This document shows positions 1 to 6,555 of a stretch of DNA of 17,394 bases, one piece after another. Location of the stretch: positions 1-17,394 of the forward strand of contig JALSNB010000074.1 of NCBI GenBank assembly GCA_026987225.1, written 5' to 3'. Both the position numbers and the translations under genes were made by a program. Every line of letters starts with the position of its first letter. Position 1 is the stretch's first letter. Origin of the DNA: Caldisericaceae bacterium (GTDB lineage Bacteria; Caldisericota; Caldisericia; Caldisericales; Caldisericaceae). The notes under the pieces were generated by a model. The model had not been told where the DNA came from. It made no database searches and saw nothing but the letters and a program-made list of their open reading frames with translations.

Positions 1-95
1 CCGTTCGCTCCGATTCCCATAACGGTATCCGTTTTAAATGCAATTATTCCGCCTTCTTTTAAAACGGAAATTGCCTTTTCAAATTCCTTTCTCAT
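1..95 (-). CDS. tsaC: Threonylcarbamoyl-AMP synthase, TsaC/Sua5/YrdC family (N-terminal 31 residues only)
   Basis: Only the first 31 codons are in the window; the rest lies beyond position 1. The translated start contains EGGIIAFKTDTVMGIGAN, which matches the N-terminal strand and substrate-binding signature of the YrdC/Sua5 family (usual form: GG.vaFPTDTVYGLGa). The family makes threonylcarbamoyl-AMP from threonine, bicarbonate and ATP in the cytoplasm, the first step of t6A modification of ANN-decoding tRNAs. The start ATG (95-93) overlaps the prmC stop as ATGA, so translation is probably coupled. The usual Pro and Tyr of the signature are Lys and Met here, a modest departure. Whether this is a short TsaC or a longer two-domain Sua5 cannot be told. 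A tsaC-type gene after prfA-prmC is also common in Firmicutes, which supports the call. Confidence 0.85.
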   Translation of the reverse strand, partial: MRKEFEKAISVLKEGGIIAFKTDTVMGIGAN

Positions 96-913
96 TTAAC
101 TCCTTTTACAAAGCGCACTCTGTTTGACAAATCTTTGATAAAAGAAATTTCCCGATATTTATTTTTTAAGAAAAGCTCTTTTATCTCTTTTTGAAACCTA
201 TAATCTATTTCAACAATTGCAGTTCCGTTATCCTTCAAGAGGCCATAAGCTTTCTCTATAAGTTCCGGATACAATTCATATCCGCTTTGTCCGCCATTAA
301 GCGCAAGAGTAGGTTCGAACGGAACATTTTTCAATTCGTCGGTTCTCACGTAAGGCGGATTGGACAGTACCATATCGAAACGCTCGCCGGAATCGAAATA
401 CCGAAAATCCGATACGAAAAAAACGGAGCGCTCGGAAAGCCCAAGTGCTTCTGCATTTTTACGGGCAACCTCTATTGCTTTTTCCGAAATATCTATCCCC
501 ACACCTTGAGCTAAAGAATTATAGTGCAAAAACGACAGAAGAATACAGCCGGATCCGGTACCTATATCGATTATTTTTACTGGGCTCCCATGCGAAATTT
601 CAAGTGCTTTTTCAACGAGAATTTCCGTTTCCGGACGCGGAATAAGAACGGAAGGATTTACAAAAAACTTTAAACCCATAAACTCCTTTTCTCCGGTTAT
701 ATAATTCAACGGATAACGTTCCTTGCGAAGTTCAACAAGGGAAAAGAATTTTTCGGAAAGTTCGGGCGAAAGCGCATTATCAAGATTTGCAATAACGTAT
801 TCTTTGCTCTTATGCAAAAGAAACGCAAGCAAAAGTTCCGCTTCAAGATAAGGTGTATCCGAAACTTCTTTAAGCTCTTCTTTGGCATCGTAAATAAGCC
901 GTGCAATCTTCAT
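92..913 (-). CDS. prmC: Release factor glutamine methyltransferase PrmC (HemK)
   Basis: 273 aa, normal family length. PrmC is a cytoplasmic SAM-dependent enzyme that N5-methylates the glutamine of the GGQ loop in release factors 1 and 2, raising termination efficiency. Seen in the sequence: a helical N-terminal recognition domain (about 1-85), an IPRPETE segment near 91-97 typical of the family, the SAM-binding loop DIGTGSG at 116-122, an acidic strand GVGIDIS near 137-143, and the catalytic NPPY at 185-188 that holds the substrate glutamine. It lies 5 bp downstream of prfA, which encodes its substrate, and overlaps tsaC by 4 bp. Its Shine-Dalgarno is weak (AAGGA about 12 nt before the ATG), so it probably relies on coupling to prfA. 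Nothing looks truncated. Confidence 0.95.
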   Translation of the reverse strand: MKIARLIYDAKEELKEVSDTPYLEAELLLAFLLHKSKEYVIANLDNALSPELSEKFFSLVELRKERYPLNYITGEKEFMGLKFFVNPSVLIPRPETEILVEKALEISHGSPVKIIDIGTGSGCILLSFLHYNSLAQGVGIDISEKAIEVARKNAEALGLSERSVFFVSDFRYFDSGERFDMVLSNPPYVRTDELKNVPFEPTLALNGGQSGYELYPELIEKAYGLLKDNGTAIVEIDYRFQKEIKELFLKNKYREISFIKDLSNRVRFVKGVK

Positions 914-918
914 AAAAT

Positions 919-1992
919 TTATTTTCCTTTTTCTAACAGTTTTAGCCTCTCTTTCTGCTCTTCTTCTATCAGCGCATTGATCAGCTCGTCCAGATCACCG
1001 CTCATGATTTCTTCAAGGTTATACAGAGAAATATTTATTCTATGATCGGTCACCCTTCCCTGAGGAAAATTATACGTTCTGATCCTTTCATTCCTATTAC
1101 CTCTTCCGATCTGTGCCCTTCTCTGAGAAACAATTTCGTTCTCTTTTTGGCTCTGATACAAATCGTAGAGGCGCGCTCTTAAAATACGCATTGCCTTTAT
1201 CTTATTCTGAAGCTGGGATCGTTCATCCTGACATGTAACCATGATGCCTGTCGGTTTATGGATTATCCTGATAGCAGTTGCAACTTTTTGAACGTTCTGC
1301 CCGCCATGCCCGCTTGAGTGGTAAACATCGATTCTGAGATCATCCGGATCTATTTTTACGTCCACGTCTTCAACTTCCGGAAGCACCGCAACCGTAGCGG
1401 TGGATGTATGAATCCTTCCGGACGCCTCGGTTTCAGGAACTCTCTGAACTCTATGAACTCCGCTTTCGTATTTCATGTACTTGTACACATTTTTTCCGGA
1501 TACTGAGAAGACAATCTCTTTCAATCCCCCTATATCCGTAGGGTGAGAGTCCATAACTTCCACTTTCCACCCCTTTCGTTCGGCGTATCCGAAATACATC
1601 TTGAAAAGGTCATGTGCAAAAAGTGCCGCTTCATCACCGCCAACACCTGCGCGTATTTCAACTATTATATTTTTTCCTTCCATAGGATCTTTCGGAATAA
1701 GCAATTTTTTAATTTCTTCCTCTGTCTTTTCCTTCTCTGCTTCGAGATCTTCAAGTTCGGATTCGGCAAGCGCATGCATTTCGCTGTCATCAGATTTGAG
1801 AAGTTCTTTTGCTTCTTCAATTTCCTTATTTATATTTTTGAGCTTTCTGTAGAGAGTGACAATATCTCCGAGCTCTTTAAATTCAATGGAATACTTTTTA
1901 AAAAGCTCCGGATTTGCAATAACCTCTTTTTTTGAAAGTTCTTTGGAAAGAGCTTCGTAACGCTCTTCGATACTTTTCAATCTGTCAAACAT
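919..1992 (-). CDS. prfA: Peptide chain release factor 1 (RF1)
   Basis: 357 aa, the usual RF1 length. RF1 enters the ribosomal A site at UAA or UAG and triggers hydrolysis of peptidyl-tRNA. Domain 1 is a charged helical coiled region (about 1-100). The codon-recognition tripeptide is PET at 186-188 within HRVQRVPETEASGRIHTS; the PxT form marks RF1, as opposed to SPF in RF2. The catalytic GGQ is at 230-232 in SSGHGGQNVQK, and Q232 is the expected PrmC target. I use ATG at 1992. A TTG three bases upstream is in frame, but it would lie only 1 nt from the GAGGTGA site at 2003-1997, while the ATG is 4 nt from it. That ribosome site directly follows the tdk stop (11-bp gap). The downstream neighbour prmC modifies this protein. 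Confidence 0.97.
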   Translation of the reverse strand: MFDRLKSIEERYEALSKELSKKEVIANPELFKKYSIEFKELGDIVTLYRKLKNINKEIEEAKELLKSDDSEMHALAESELEDLEAEKEKTEEEIKKLLIPKDPMEGKNIIVEIRAGVGGDEAALFAHDLFKMYFGYAERKGWKVEVMDSHPTDIGGLKEIVFSVSGKNVYKYMKYESGVHRVQRVPETEASGRIHTSTATVAVLPEVEDVDVKIDPDDLRIDVYHSSGHGGQNVQKVATAIRIIHKPTGIMVTCQDERSQLQNKIKAMRILRARLYDLYQSQKENEIVSQRRAQIGRGNRNERIRTYNFPQGRVTDHRINISLYNLEEIMSGDLDELINALIEEEQKERLKLLEKGK

Positions 1993-1996
1993 CAAA

Positions 1997-2003
1997 TCAC
2001 CTC
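1997..2003 (-). promoter_or_regulatory. Ribosome binding site of prfA
   Basis: GAGGTGA on the minus strand, immediately after the tdk stop codon. It is 4 nt from ATG at 1992 and only 1 nt from the in-frame TTG at 1995, so it decides the start in favour of the ATG. Confidence 0.75.
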
Positions 2004-2585
2004 TTAATTACCGTTTCTCTTTTGAACGTAATGATGCTTACGGCAACGCGCCTCGTATTTTTCACGTGCACCTATCATAATAACAGGGTCATCATAGTCC
2101 GCAGGCTTACCGTTAATCAAACGTTGCGTTCTCGTGGCATCCTCACCGCAAACGGTGCATATGGCATGAAGCTTCTGAACATCATCGGCTATTGCCATAA
2201 GAAATGGCATCGGGCCAAAAGGCTCTCCCCTGAAATCCATATCAAGTCCTGCAACAATAACTCTTATTCCTCTGTCGGCAAGCAAATTTGCAACTTTCAC
2301 CACTTTGTCATCAAAAAATTGTGCTTCGTCGATTCCGACAACATCGACATCTTGCTCTAACTTTTCAAGAATTTCATCAGAAGATTTAACAGGAATGCCT
2401 TCTATCTTTTTTCCGTTATGCGATACGACGTCAATTTTCGAATAGCGAGTATCTATTGAAGGCTTAAAAACCTGTATCTTTTGCCTTGCAATCTGCGCAC
2501 GCCGCAATCTCCTGATCAGTTCCTCGCTTTTTCCGGAAAACATGCAGCCCGTTATAACTTCCACTTTTCCGGTTTTACTACTCAT
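2004..2585 (-). CDS. tdk: Thymidine kinase (type II)
   Basis: 193 aa, the normal length for the bacterial/TK1-type enzyme. It phosphorylates thymidine to dTMP in pyrimidine salvage. Seen: P-loop GCMFSGKS at 13-20, the DEAQF motif (D86-E87-A88-Q89-F90) with the catalytic glutamate E87, a lasso-like segment near 150-175, and a structural zinc site formed by C143, C146, C181 and H184. The ATG (2585-2583) lies inside the end of rho with an 8-bp overlap, reading AATGAG then TAG in the rho frame. The nearest purine-rich site, GAGGAG, is about 14 nt upstream, so translation is likely coupled to rho. In many Firmicutes rpmE lies between rho and tdk; here there is no room for it. Confidence 0.96.
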   Translation of the reverse strand: MSSKTGKVEVITGCMFSGKSEELIRRLRRAQIARQKIQVFKPSIDTRYSKIDVVSHNGKKIEGIPVKSSDEILEKLEQDVDVVGIDEAQFFDDKVVKVANLLADRGIRVIVAGLDMDFRGEPFGPMPFLMAIADDVQKLHAICTVCGEDATRTQRLINGKPADYDDPVIMIGAREKYEARCRKHHYVQKRNGN

Positions 2586-3990
2586 TATTTATCGCTATGC
2601 TCCTCAAAAATTCTTCGTTTGAGCGGGTTTTTCTGAGCATTTCTATGAGCCGCTCAAGTGCTTCCTTCGAAGGAAGATCGCTTATGAAACGGCGCAACGC
2701 CCAGACTTTTTTAACCTCTTCGGGTGTGTAAAGAAGCTCTTCTTTCCTTGTCCCGGATTTTTTAATATCCACGGCAGGAAAGATACGTTCTTCTGCAAGC
2801 TCTCTGCTCAGAACGATTTCCATATTTCCGGTACCTTTAAACTCCTCGTAAATCACCTGATCAAGTCGTGAGCCCGTATCTATCAAAGCGGTCGCAAGAA
2901 TCGTAAGGCTGCCGCCATGCAATATATTACGCGCGGCACCGAGAAATTTTTTCGGCCCTTTTATTGCAGAAGGGTCAAGTCCTCCGGAAAGCGTTTTACC
3001 GGTATTCGAACTGAGCAAATTGTATGCTCTCGTTAAACGCGTTATACCGTCAAGAAGAATCATAACGTCGGTTCCTATTTCCACAAGCCTCTTTGCACGC
3101 TCCAACGCAAGCTCTACAACTCTGATATGATTTTCGGGCGGTTGATCGAACGTGGAACTTATTACTTCAGCAGGCACTGACATTCTCATGTCGGTAACTT
3201 CTTCGGGACGTTCGTCTATAAGAAGTATCATGAGTTTTATGTCGGGATAATTCTTTGAAACGCTTTTTGCTATTTCTTTCAAAAGCGTCGTTTTTCCAGC
3301 TTTGGGAGGAGAAACAATAAGACCTCTCTGCCCTTTACCCAACGGAGCGATTAAGTCGATTACCCTGAGTGCAATGTTGCAACCCGGCGTATCAAGTTTA
3401 ATTCTTTCGTTCGGATACGTAGGAGTCAGATTTTCAAATACGGGACGCCTGTAATATCCGGAAATCTCTTTGCCATTAATCGTCTGCACCCTAACTAACG
3501 ACGGGTATTTCTCACTTTCTCTCTGAGGGCTGTGTACGGGTCCGGTAATCATATCCCCGGTTCTCAATCCGTGCTTCCTTATGAGCGGCGGAGAAACGTA
3601 TATATCCGAATAAGAAGGAAAATAGTTGGAACGCAGGAATCCGTAACCATCGGGATGAATTTCGAGAATACCTTTAAAAATCACTTCTTCGTTTCCGCTT
3701 CTCTCCTGTTTTGCTTGCCTTTCGTTTTGCTGATGCTTTGAAGACATCTCTCTTCTGTGTGTCTCGTTTTTCTTTTCAACGTTTTTCTTTTCCGCAGGTT
3801 TCGAAAATATTTCTCTCTCTTTTTTCAGCTCCTGTATTCTATCCCAGACACGTTCGATAAGTTCGTTCTTTCTGTAATGCGTATAGTTTTTTACCTTTAT
3901 TATCTGAGATATTTTATATAATTCCCTCGCCGTTTTTTTACTCACTTCGTCTTTTGTTAATCTCAATACTTCGTCACTTATGCTACTCAT
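2578..3990 (-). CDS. rho: Transcription termination factor Rho
   Basis: 470 aa, about 50 longer than E. coli Rho. Rho is a hexameric RNA-dependent ATPase that loads on nascent transcripts and ends transcription. Domains in order: N-terminal Rho_N helical domain (about 5-50); a charged, probably disordered linker rich in Lys, Glu, Asn, Gln and Arg (about 54-102), which accounts for the extra length; a cold-shock-type RNA-binding domain (103-175) with DGYGFLR at 114-120 and DIYVSPPLIRKHGLRTGD at 129-146; and the RecA-type ATPase with Walker A SPPKAGKTT at 227-235 and Walker B LMILLIDE at 253-260 followed by RPEEVTDM. An R-loop-like LDPSAIKGPKKFLGAARN follows later. The ATG directly abuts the stop of the upstream gene (TAA-ATG), and a GAGGGGAG ribosome site lies within that gene's end. 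The 3' end overlaps tdk by 8 bp. Confidence 0.97.
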   Translation of the reverse strand: MSSISDEVLRLTKDEVSKKTARELYKISQIIKVKNYTHYRKNELIERVWDRIQELKKEREIFSKPAEKKNVEKKNETHRREMSSKHQQNERQAKQERSGNEEVIFKGILEIHPDGYGFLRSNYFPSYSDIYVSPPLIRKHGLRTGDMITGPVHSPQRESEKYPSLVRVQTINGKEISGYYRRPVFENLTPTYPNERIKLDTPGCNIALRVIDLIAPLGKGQRGLIVSPPKAGKTTLLKEIAKSVSKNYPDIKLMILLIDERPEEVTDMRMSVPAEVISSTFDQPPENHIRVVELALERAKRLVEIGTDVMILLDGITRLTRAYNLLSSNTGKTLSGGLDPSAIKGPKKFLGAARNILHGGSLTILATALIDTGSRLDQVIYEEFKGTGNMEIVLSRELAEERIFPAVDIKKSGTRKEELLYTPEEVKKVWALRRFISDLPSKEALERLIEMLRKTRSNEEFLRSIAINNE

Positions 3991-4623
3991 TTAGCTCCCC
4001 TCCACTATTTTGTCGATTTTTTGTTTTATACTGTCCAATGTATTTTTGGTTTCCGAAAAGATATTGCTTCCTTTGCCGGCAATTTCCTCGTTGAAAGAAC
4101 TGTCCTTTATATACTTCAGGTTTATTTTCACGTTGTAATAAGCGCCTTCAAGCGCGGAATTCGCAAGCAAAGCCGAAACCCCTATATCAGATATAACAGA
4201 TCCGGGAACTATGTCAACTATTTTTTTGCCGCAAAGTGCAATTTCTTTTACGGATTCCATAAGATTAAGCGGAACAAGCGCCGCTCCTTTCAGCGCAATC
4301 TGGATTTTTGCCTTTCTGTTTTGCTTTTCTTCCGGGTTCGATTTGGGCAATTTGTAGGCATCCATTACTTTGTTGAACGCCTCTATATCCCTATCGATAA
4401 ATTGTGCCATTTCCGAAGAAATTCTATCGCAACGCTTGATTAATTTTTGCAATTCCTCAACAACATCCTCGTCTTTTATTTTTCTTATCGAGATGCGCAT
4501 CACCATGGAAAGTAAAGCGGCACTCATAGCACCGGAAAGCGCCGATGCGGCACCACCACCAGGTGTTGCAGATTCAGATTTAAGTGCGTCAAGAAACTCA
4601 CGAATGTCCGATTCAACAAACAT
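3991..4623 (-). CDS. fchA: Cyclodeaminase/cyclohydrolase family protein (FTCD_C/FchA-like)
   Basis: 210 aa, the full length of stand-alone members of the formiminotransferase-cyclodeaminase C-terminal family. Characterised members (clostridial FchA, the C-terminal half of FTCD) convert formimino-THF to methenyl-THF or methenyl-THF to 10-formyl-THF. The family signature is at the N terminus: a short helix (FLDALKSES), then TPGGGAASALSGAMSAALLS at 20-39, with PGGG at 21-24, followed by an all-helical body with AQFIDRDIEAFNKVMDAYKLP in the middle. The start has a strong site (GGAGAGGTGA). The gene lies 4 bp after the DUF364-like gene and abuts rho, so all three are probably cotranscribed. A folate role fits the divergent queD-folE2 pair nearby. 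Substrate is inferred; some family members have no known activity. Confidence 0.82.
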   Translation of the reverse strand: MFVESDIREFLDALKSESATPGGGAASALSGAMSAALLSMVMRISIRKIKDEDVVEELQKLIKRCDRISSEMAQFIDRDIEAFNKVMDAYKLPKSNPEEKQNRKAKIQIALKGAALVPLNLMESVKEIALCGKKIVDIVPGSVISDIGVSALLANSALEGAYYNVKINLKYIKDSSFNEEIAGKGSNIFSETKNTLDSIKQKIDKIVEGS

Positions 4624-4627
4624 ATAA

Positions 4628-5332
4628 TCACCTCTCCTTAAATTTCATCACATATTCTATGTACTTGCTAAAATCTTTCAGATGCCCGCCCTGAGAAACA
4701 GCCTCAAGCACTCCCTTGCAGTTTACTATTCTACTGCCTGCAAGTACATCCGCTCCGTAATCAAAGAGAACATCGCTCATGATAACGGAAGGTCCGATTA
4801 AAATCGTATAACTATTTTGCGATAATTCAAGAAGCCTCTTATAACTCTTATTTACAAAAGAACTTCCCGTAATAACAACAATGTCAGACTGAGGGATAAT
4901 AAACTCCGAAGCGGTATCCGGATAATCTCCCATCTGCATTCTCTTCTCAATAATGTTGAGTTTTTTTGCAACAGCCCGGATTTTATCCATTCTCGGAAAA
5001 TGCCCAACAAACGTTATGTTTTTACCTTTTCCTATTTCCATTATATAGTCAAGTGCATTGATATTTTTCCCGTCAGCCTCAATAAGCGAATTTATTGCCG
5101 CAACACCAATCGCTGCCTCGGTCGGATTCCACGATTTGGCAAACTCCGCTACCTCTTTTGCACTCTTACCGATAAGAGCCCCGCACTGAGAGACGAACAT
5201 CCTGTAAGGTTCGGGAAATGTCAATGCAAGCCCGCATCCCCTGCTCATAACAGCAGTCCAGAACGGGCCTGTCCTAACATCCTTTATTGGATAATCCGGA
5301 AGAGTCTTAATGACTTCATCAAACAATTTCAT
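4628..5332 (-). CDS. DUF364/DUF4213-type protein (putative heavy-metal chelation family)
   Basis: 234 aa. I recognise the DUF4213/DUF364 family: an N-terminal segment with DVRTGPFWTAVMSRGCGLAL (about 18-37), a helix containing SWNPTEAAIGVAAINSLI (67-84), then a Rossmann-like C-terminal half with ITFVGHFPRMDKIRA near 105-119 and VVITGSSFVNKSY near 152-164. This family has been linked by structure to metal chelation, but I know of no established reaction; function here is unknown. No signal peptide or membrane segment, so it is cytoplasmic. It is first in the seven-gene operon that includes rho and prfA. There is no Shine-Dalgarno before the ATG (5332-5330); the upstream bases are AT-rich and contain a promoter, suggesting a leaderless transcript. 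Confidence 0.75.
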   Translation of the reverse strand: MKLFDEVIKTLPDYPIKDVRTGPFWTAVMSRGCGLALTFPEPYRMFVSQCGALIGKSAKEVAEFAKSWNPTEAAIGVAAINSLIEADGKNINALDYIMEIGKGKNITFVGHFPRMDKIRAVAKKLNIIEKRMQMGDYPDTASEFIIPQSDIVVITGSSFVNKSYKRLLELSQNSYTILIGPSVIMSDVLFDYGADVLAGSRIVNCKGVLEAVSQGGHLKDFSKYIEYVMKFKER

Positions 5333-5338
5333 TGTAAT

Positions 5339-5369
5339 ACTATATTATTAGGAATTTAATTTTAGTCAA
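5339..5369 (-). promoter_or_regulatory. Candidate promoter of the DUF364-fchA-rho operon (leaderless type)
   Basis: On the minus strand TTGACT (5369-5364) serves as a good -35. Two -10 readings are possible: TAATAT (5347-5342, spacer 16) and TATAGT (5344-5339, spacer 19). Either puts the start of transcription at or within a few bases of the ATG at 5332, and no ribosome site lies between. It would drive the whole operon down to tsaC. Confidence 0.5.
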
Positions 5370-5407
5370 CAGGTAAAATAAAAATTTTTCGTTACGATAA
5401 AAATCAT

Positions 5408-5413
5408 TATAAT
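5408..5413 (+). promoter_or_regulatory. Candidate -10 box of queD-folE2 (leaderless type)
   Basis: A perfect TATAAT, six bases (TGAAGC) before the queD ATG at 5420. A standard start point about 7 nt downstream falls on the ATG itself. The -35 is poor (TTTTTC at 5385-5390, spacer 17). No Shine-Dalgarno precedes queD. Confidence 0.5.
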
Positions 5414-5419
5414 TGAAGC

Positions 5420-5776
5420 ATGCAAACATTCGTTTCGAGAGAATTTAAGTTTGATGCGGCACATAAAGTAGTAGATTATAACGGGAAGTGCGAAAACTTA
5501 CACGGCCATACGTATTTTTTAAAGGTTACGATACGTGGAGAGTTGAAAAATAGCGGCATGGTTCTTGATTTTGCCATACTCAAAAAAGAAGTGAATAAAA
5601 TAGTTGATCAACTTGATCATAAATATCTGAACGATCTGTTTGAAAACCCTACGACAGAGCACGTTGCAATTTTCATATTCGAAAAATTAAAAAAAGCATT
5701 TGAAAAATACCGATGCGATTTATACGAAGTGCAACTGTCAGAAGGGCCAAACAATACTGTTATCATAAAAGAATGA
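5420..5776 (+). CDS. queD: 6-pyruvoyl-tetrahydropterin synthase/QueD family enzyme with CExxHGH signature
   Basis: 118 aa, full length for the family. These zinc enzymes act on 7,8-dihydroneopterin triphosphate: QueD makes 6-carboxy-tetrahydropterin for queuosine, while the PTPS-III type makes 6-hydroxymethyl-dihydropterin for folate in place of FolB. Seen: zinc ligands H15 (DAAHK), H28 and H30 in CENLHGH (24-30), the LDHKYLND segment (71-78) carrying the catalytic Asp-His, PTTEH near 83-87, and LSEGPNN near the end with the pterin-binding glutamate. Both C24 and E25 are present; this CExxHGH pattern has been described for enzymes serving both pathways (from memory of the COG0720 work). It overlaps folE2 by ATGA. 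No other queuosine gene is in the window, so a folate role is at least as likely. Confidence 0.9.
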   Translation: MQTFVSREFKFDAAHKVVDYNGKCENLHGHTYFLKVTIRGELKNSGMVLDFAILKKEVNKIVDQLDHKYLNDLFENPTTEHVAIFIFEKLKKAFEKYRCDLYEVQLSEGPNNTVIIKE

Positions 5777-6555
5777 AAGACATACAAAACGAGAAAGACG
5801 TAAGAAACATACCTTTAAAGCGAGTGGGTGTAAGTGACATACTGTATCCCGTAAGGGTGATGGACAGAGCAAACGGCACACAAAAAACAATAGCAAGAAT
5901 CAATATGTTTGTGGATTTACCGAAAGAATTCAGAGGCACGCACATGAGCAGGTTCATAGAAGTTCTCAATAAACACAGATGCGATATGAGTATAAAAAAC
6001 ATAGAAAATGTCCTGAATGACATTAAATCCTCCCTTAATGCGACGGAAAGCCATATTGAGGTAAGGTTCCCTTACTTCTTGTTAAAGAAAGCTCCTGTCT
6101 CACATATAGAAAGTTTTATGAATTACGAATGTGCGTTCATTGCGTCGAAAAGAGAAAAAATGGATTTTATCCTTGAAGTAAACACTCCGGTGCATACGCT
6201 TTGCCCCTGTTCAAAAGCGATAAGTAAATACGGAGCACACAATCAGAGAGGTATTATTACGGTAAGAGTAAGGATGAAAAAACTCGTGTGGATTGAAGAA
6301 ATCATAGAAATTTCGGAACAGGCCTCCAGTGCGCCGCTATATTCTTTGTTGAAAAGGCCCGATGAGAAATATATTACAGAAAAGGCATACAACAACCCGC
6401 GCTTTGTTGAAGATGTGGTGCGCAACGTTTCGTTATCTCTCGATAAAGACGAACGAATCACTTACTATGCGGTGGAGGCAAAAAATTTTGAAAGTATACA
6501 CAACCATAATGCCTATGCATTTTTCGACAAGTTCAAAAATCCGGAAGCAAAATAG
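5773..6555 (+). CDS. folE2: GTP cyclohydrolase FolE2 (type IB)
   Basis: 260 aa from the ATG at 5773, which overlaps the queD stop as ATGA. The frame is open further upstream to 5713 but would then overlap queD for 60 bp and add residues unlike the family. FolE2 converts GTP to 7,8-dihydroneopterin triphosphate and formate, the first step of folate and queuosine synthesis, using various divalent metals rather than only zinc. The signature HTLCPCSKAISKYGAHNQRG spans 141-160. Using the Neisseria numbering as I recall it (C147, H159, E216, E243, H246), all five active-site residues are conserved at a constant offset of 3: C144, H156, E213, E240, H243. EQASSAPLYSLLKRPDEKYI is also typical. The product is the substrate of the upstream pterin synthase. 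The last 43 bp overlap the oppositely transcribed membrane-protein gene. Confidence 0.95.
   Translation: MKDIQNEKDVRNIPLKRVGVSDILYPVRVMDRANGTQKTIARINMFVDLPKEFRGTHMSRFIEVLNKHRCDMSIKNIENVLNDIKSSLNATESHIEVRFPYFLLKKAPVSHIESFMNYECAFIASKREKMDFILEVNTPVHTLCPCSKAISKYGAHNQRGIITVRVRMKKLVWIEEIIEISEQASSAPLYSLLKRPDEKYITEKAYNNPRFVEDVVRNVSLSLDKDERITYYAVEAKNFESIHNHNAYAFFDKFKNPEAK

Noticed and set aside
1543..1935. 130-codon plus-strand frame opposite prfA
   Set aside because: Phe/Cys-rich reverse reading of a certain gene, with no ribosome site or family match.
1993..1995. TTG start for prfA one codon upstream
   Set aside because: It stands 1 nt from the GAGGTGA site, too close. ATG at 1992 is better placed.
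5713..5772. Upstream extension of folE2
   Set aside because: It would overlap queD for 60 bp and add residues foreign to the family. The ATGA overlap at 5773-5776 gives a normal 260-aa protein.
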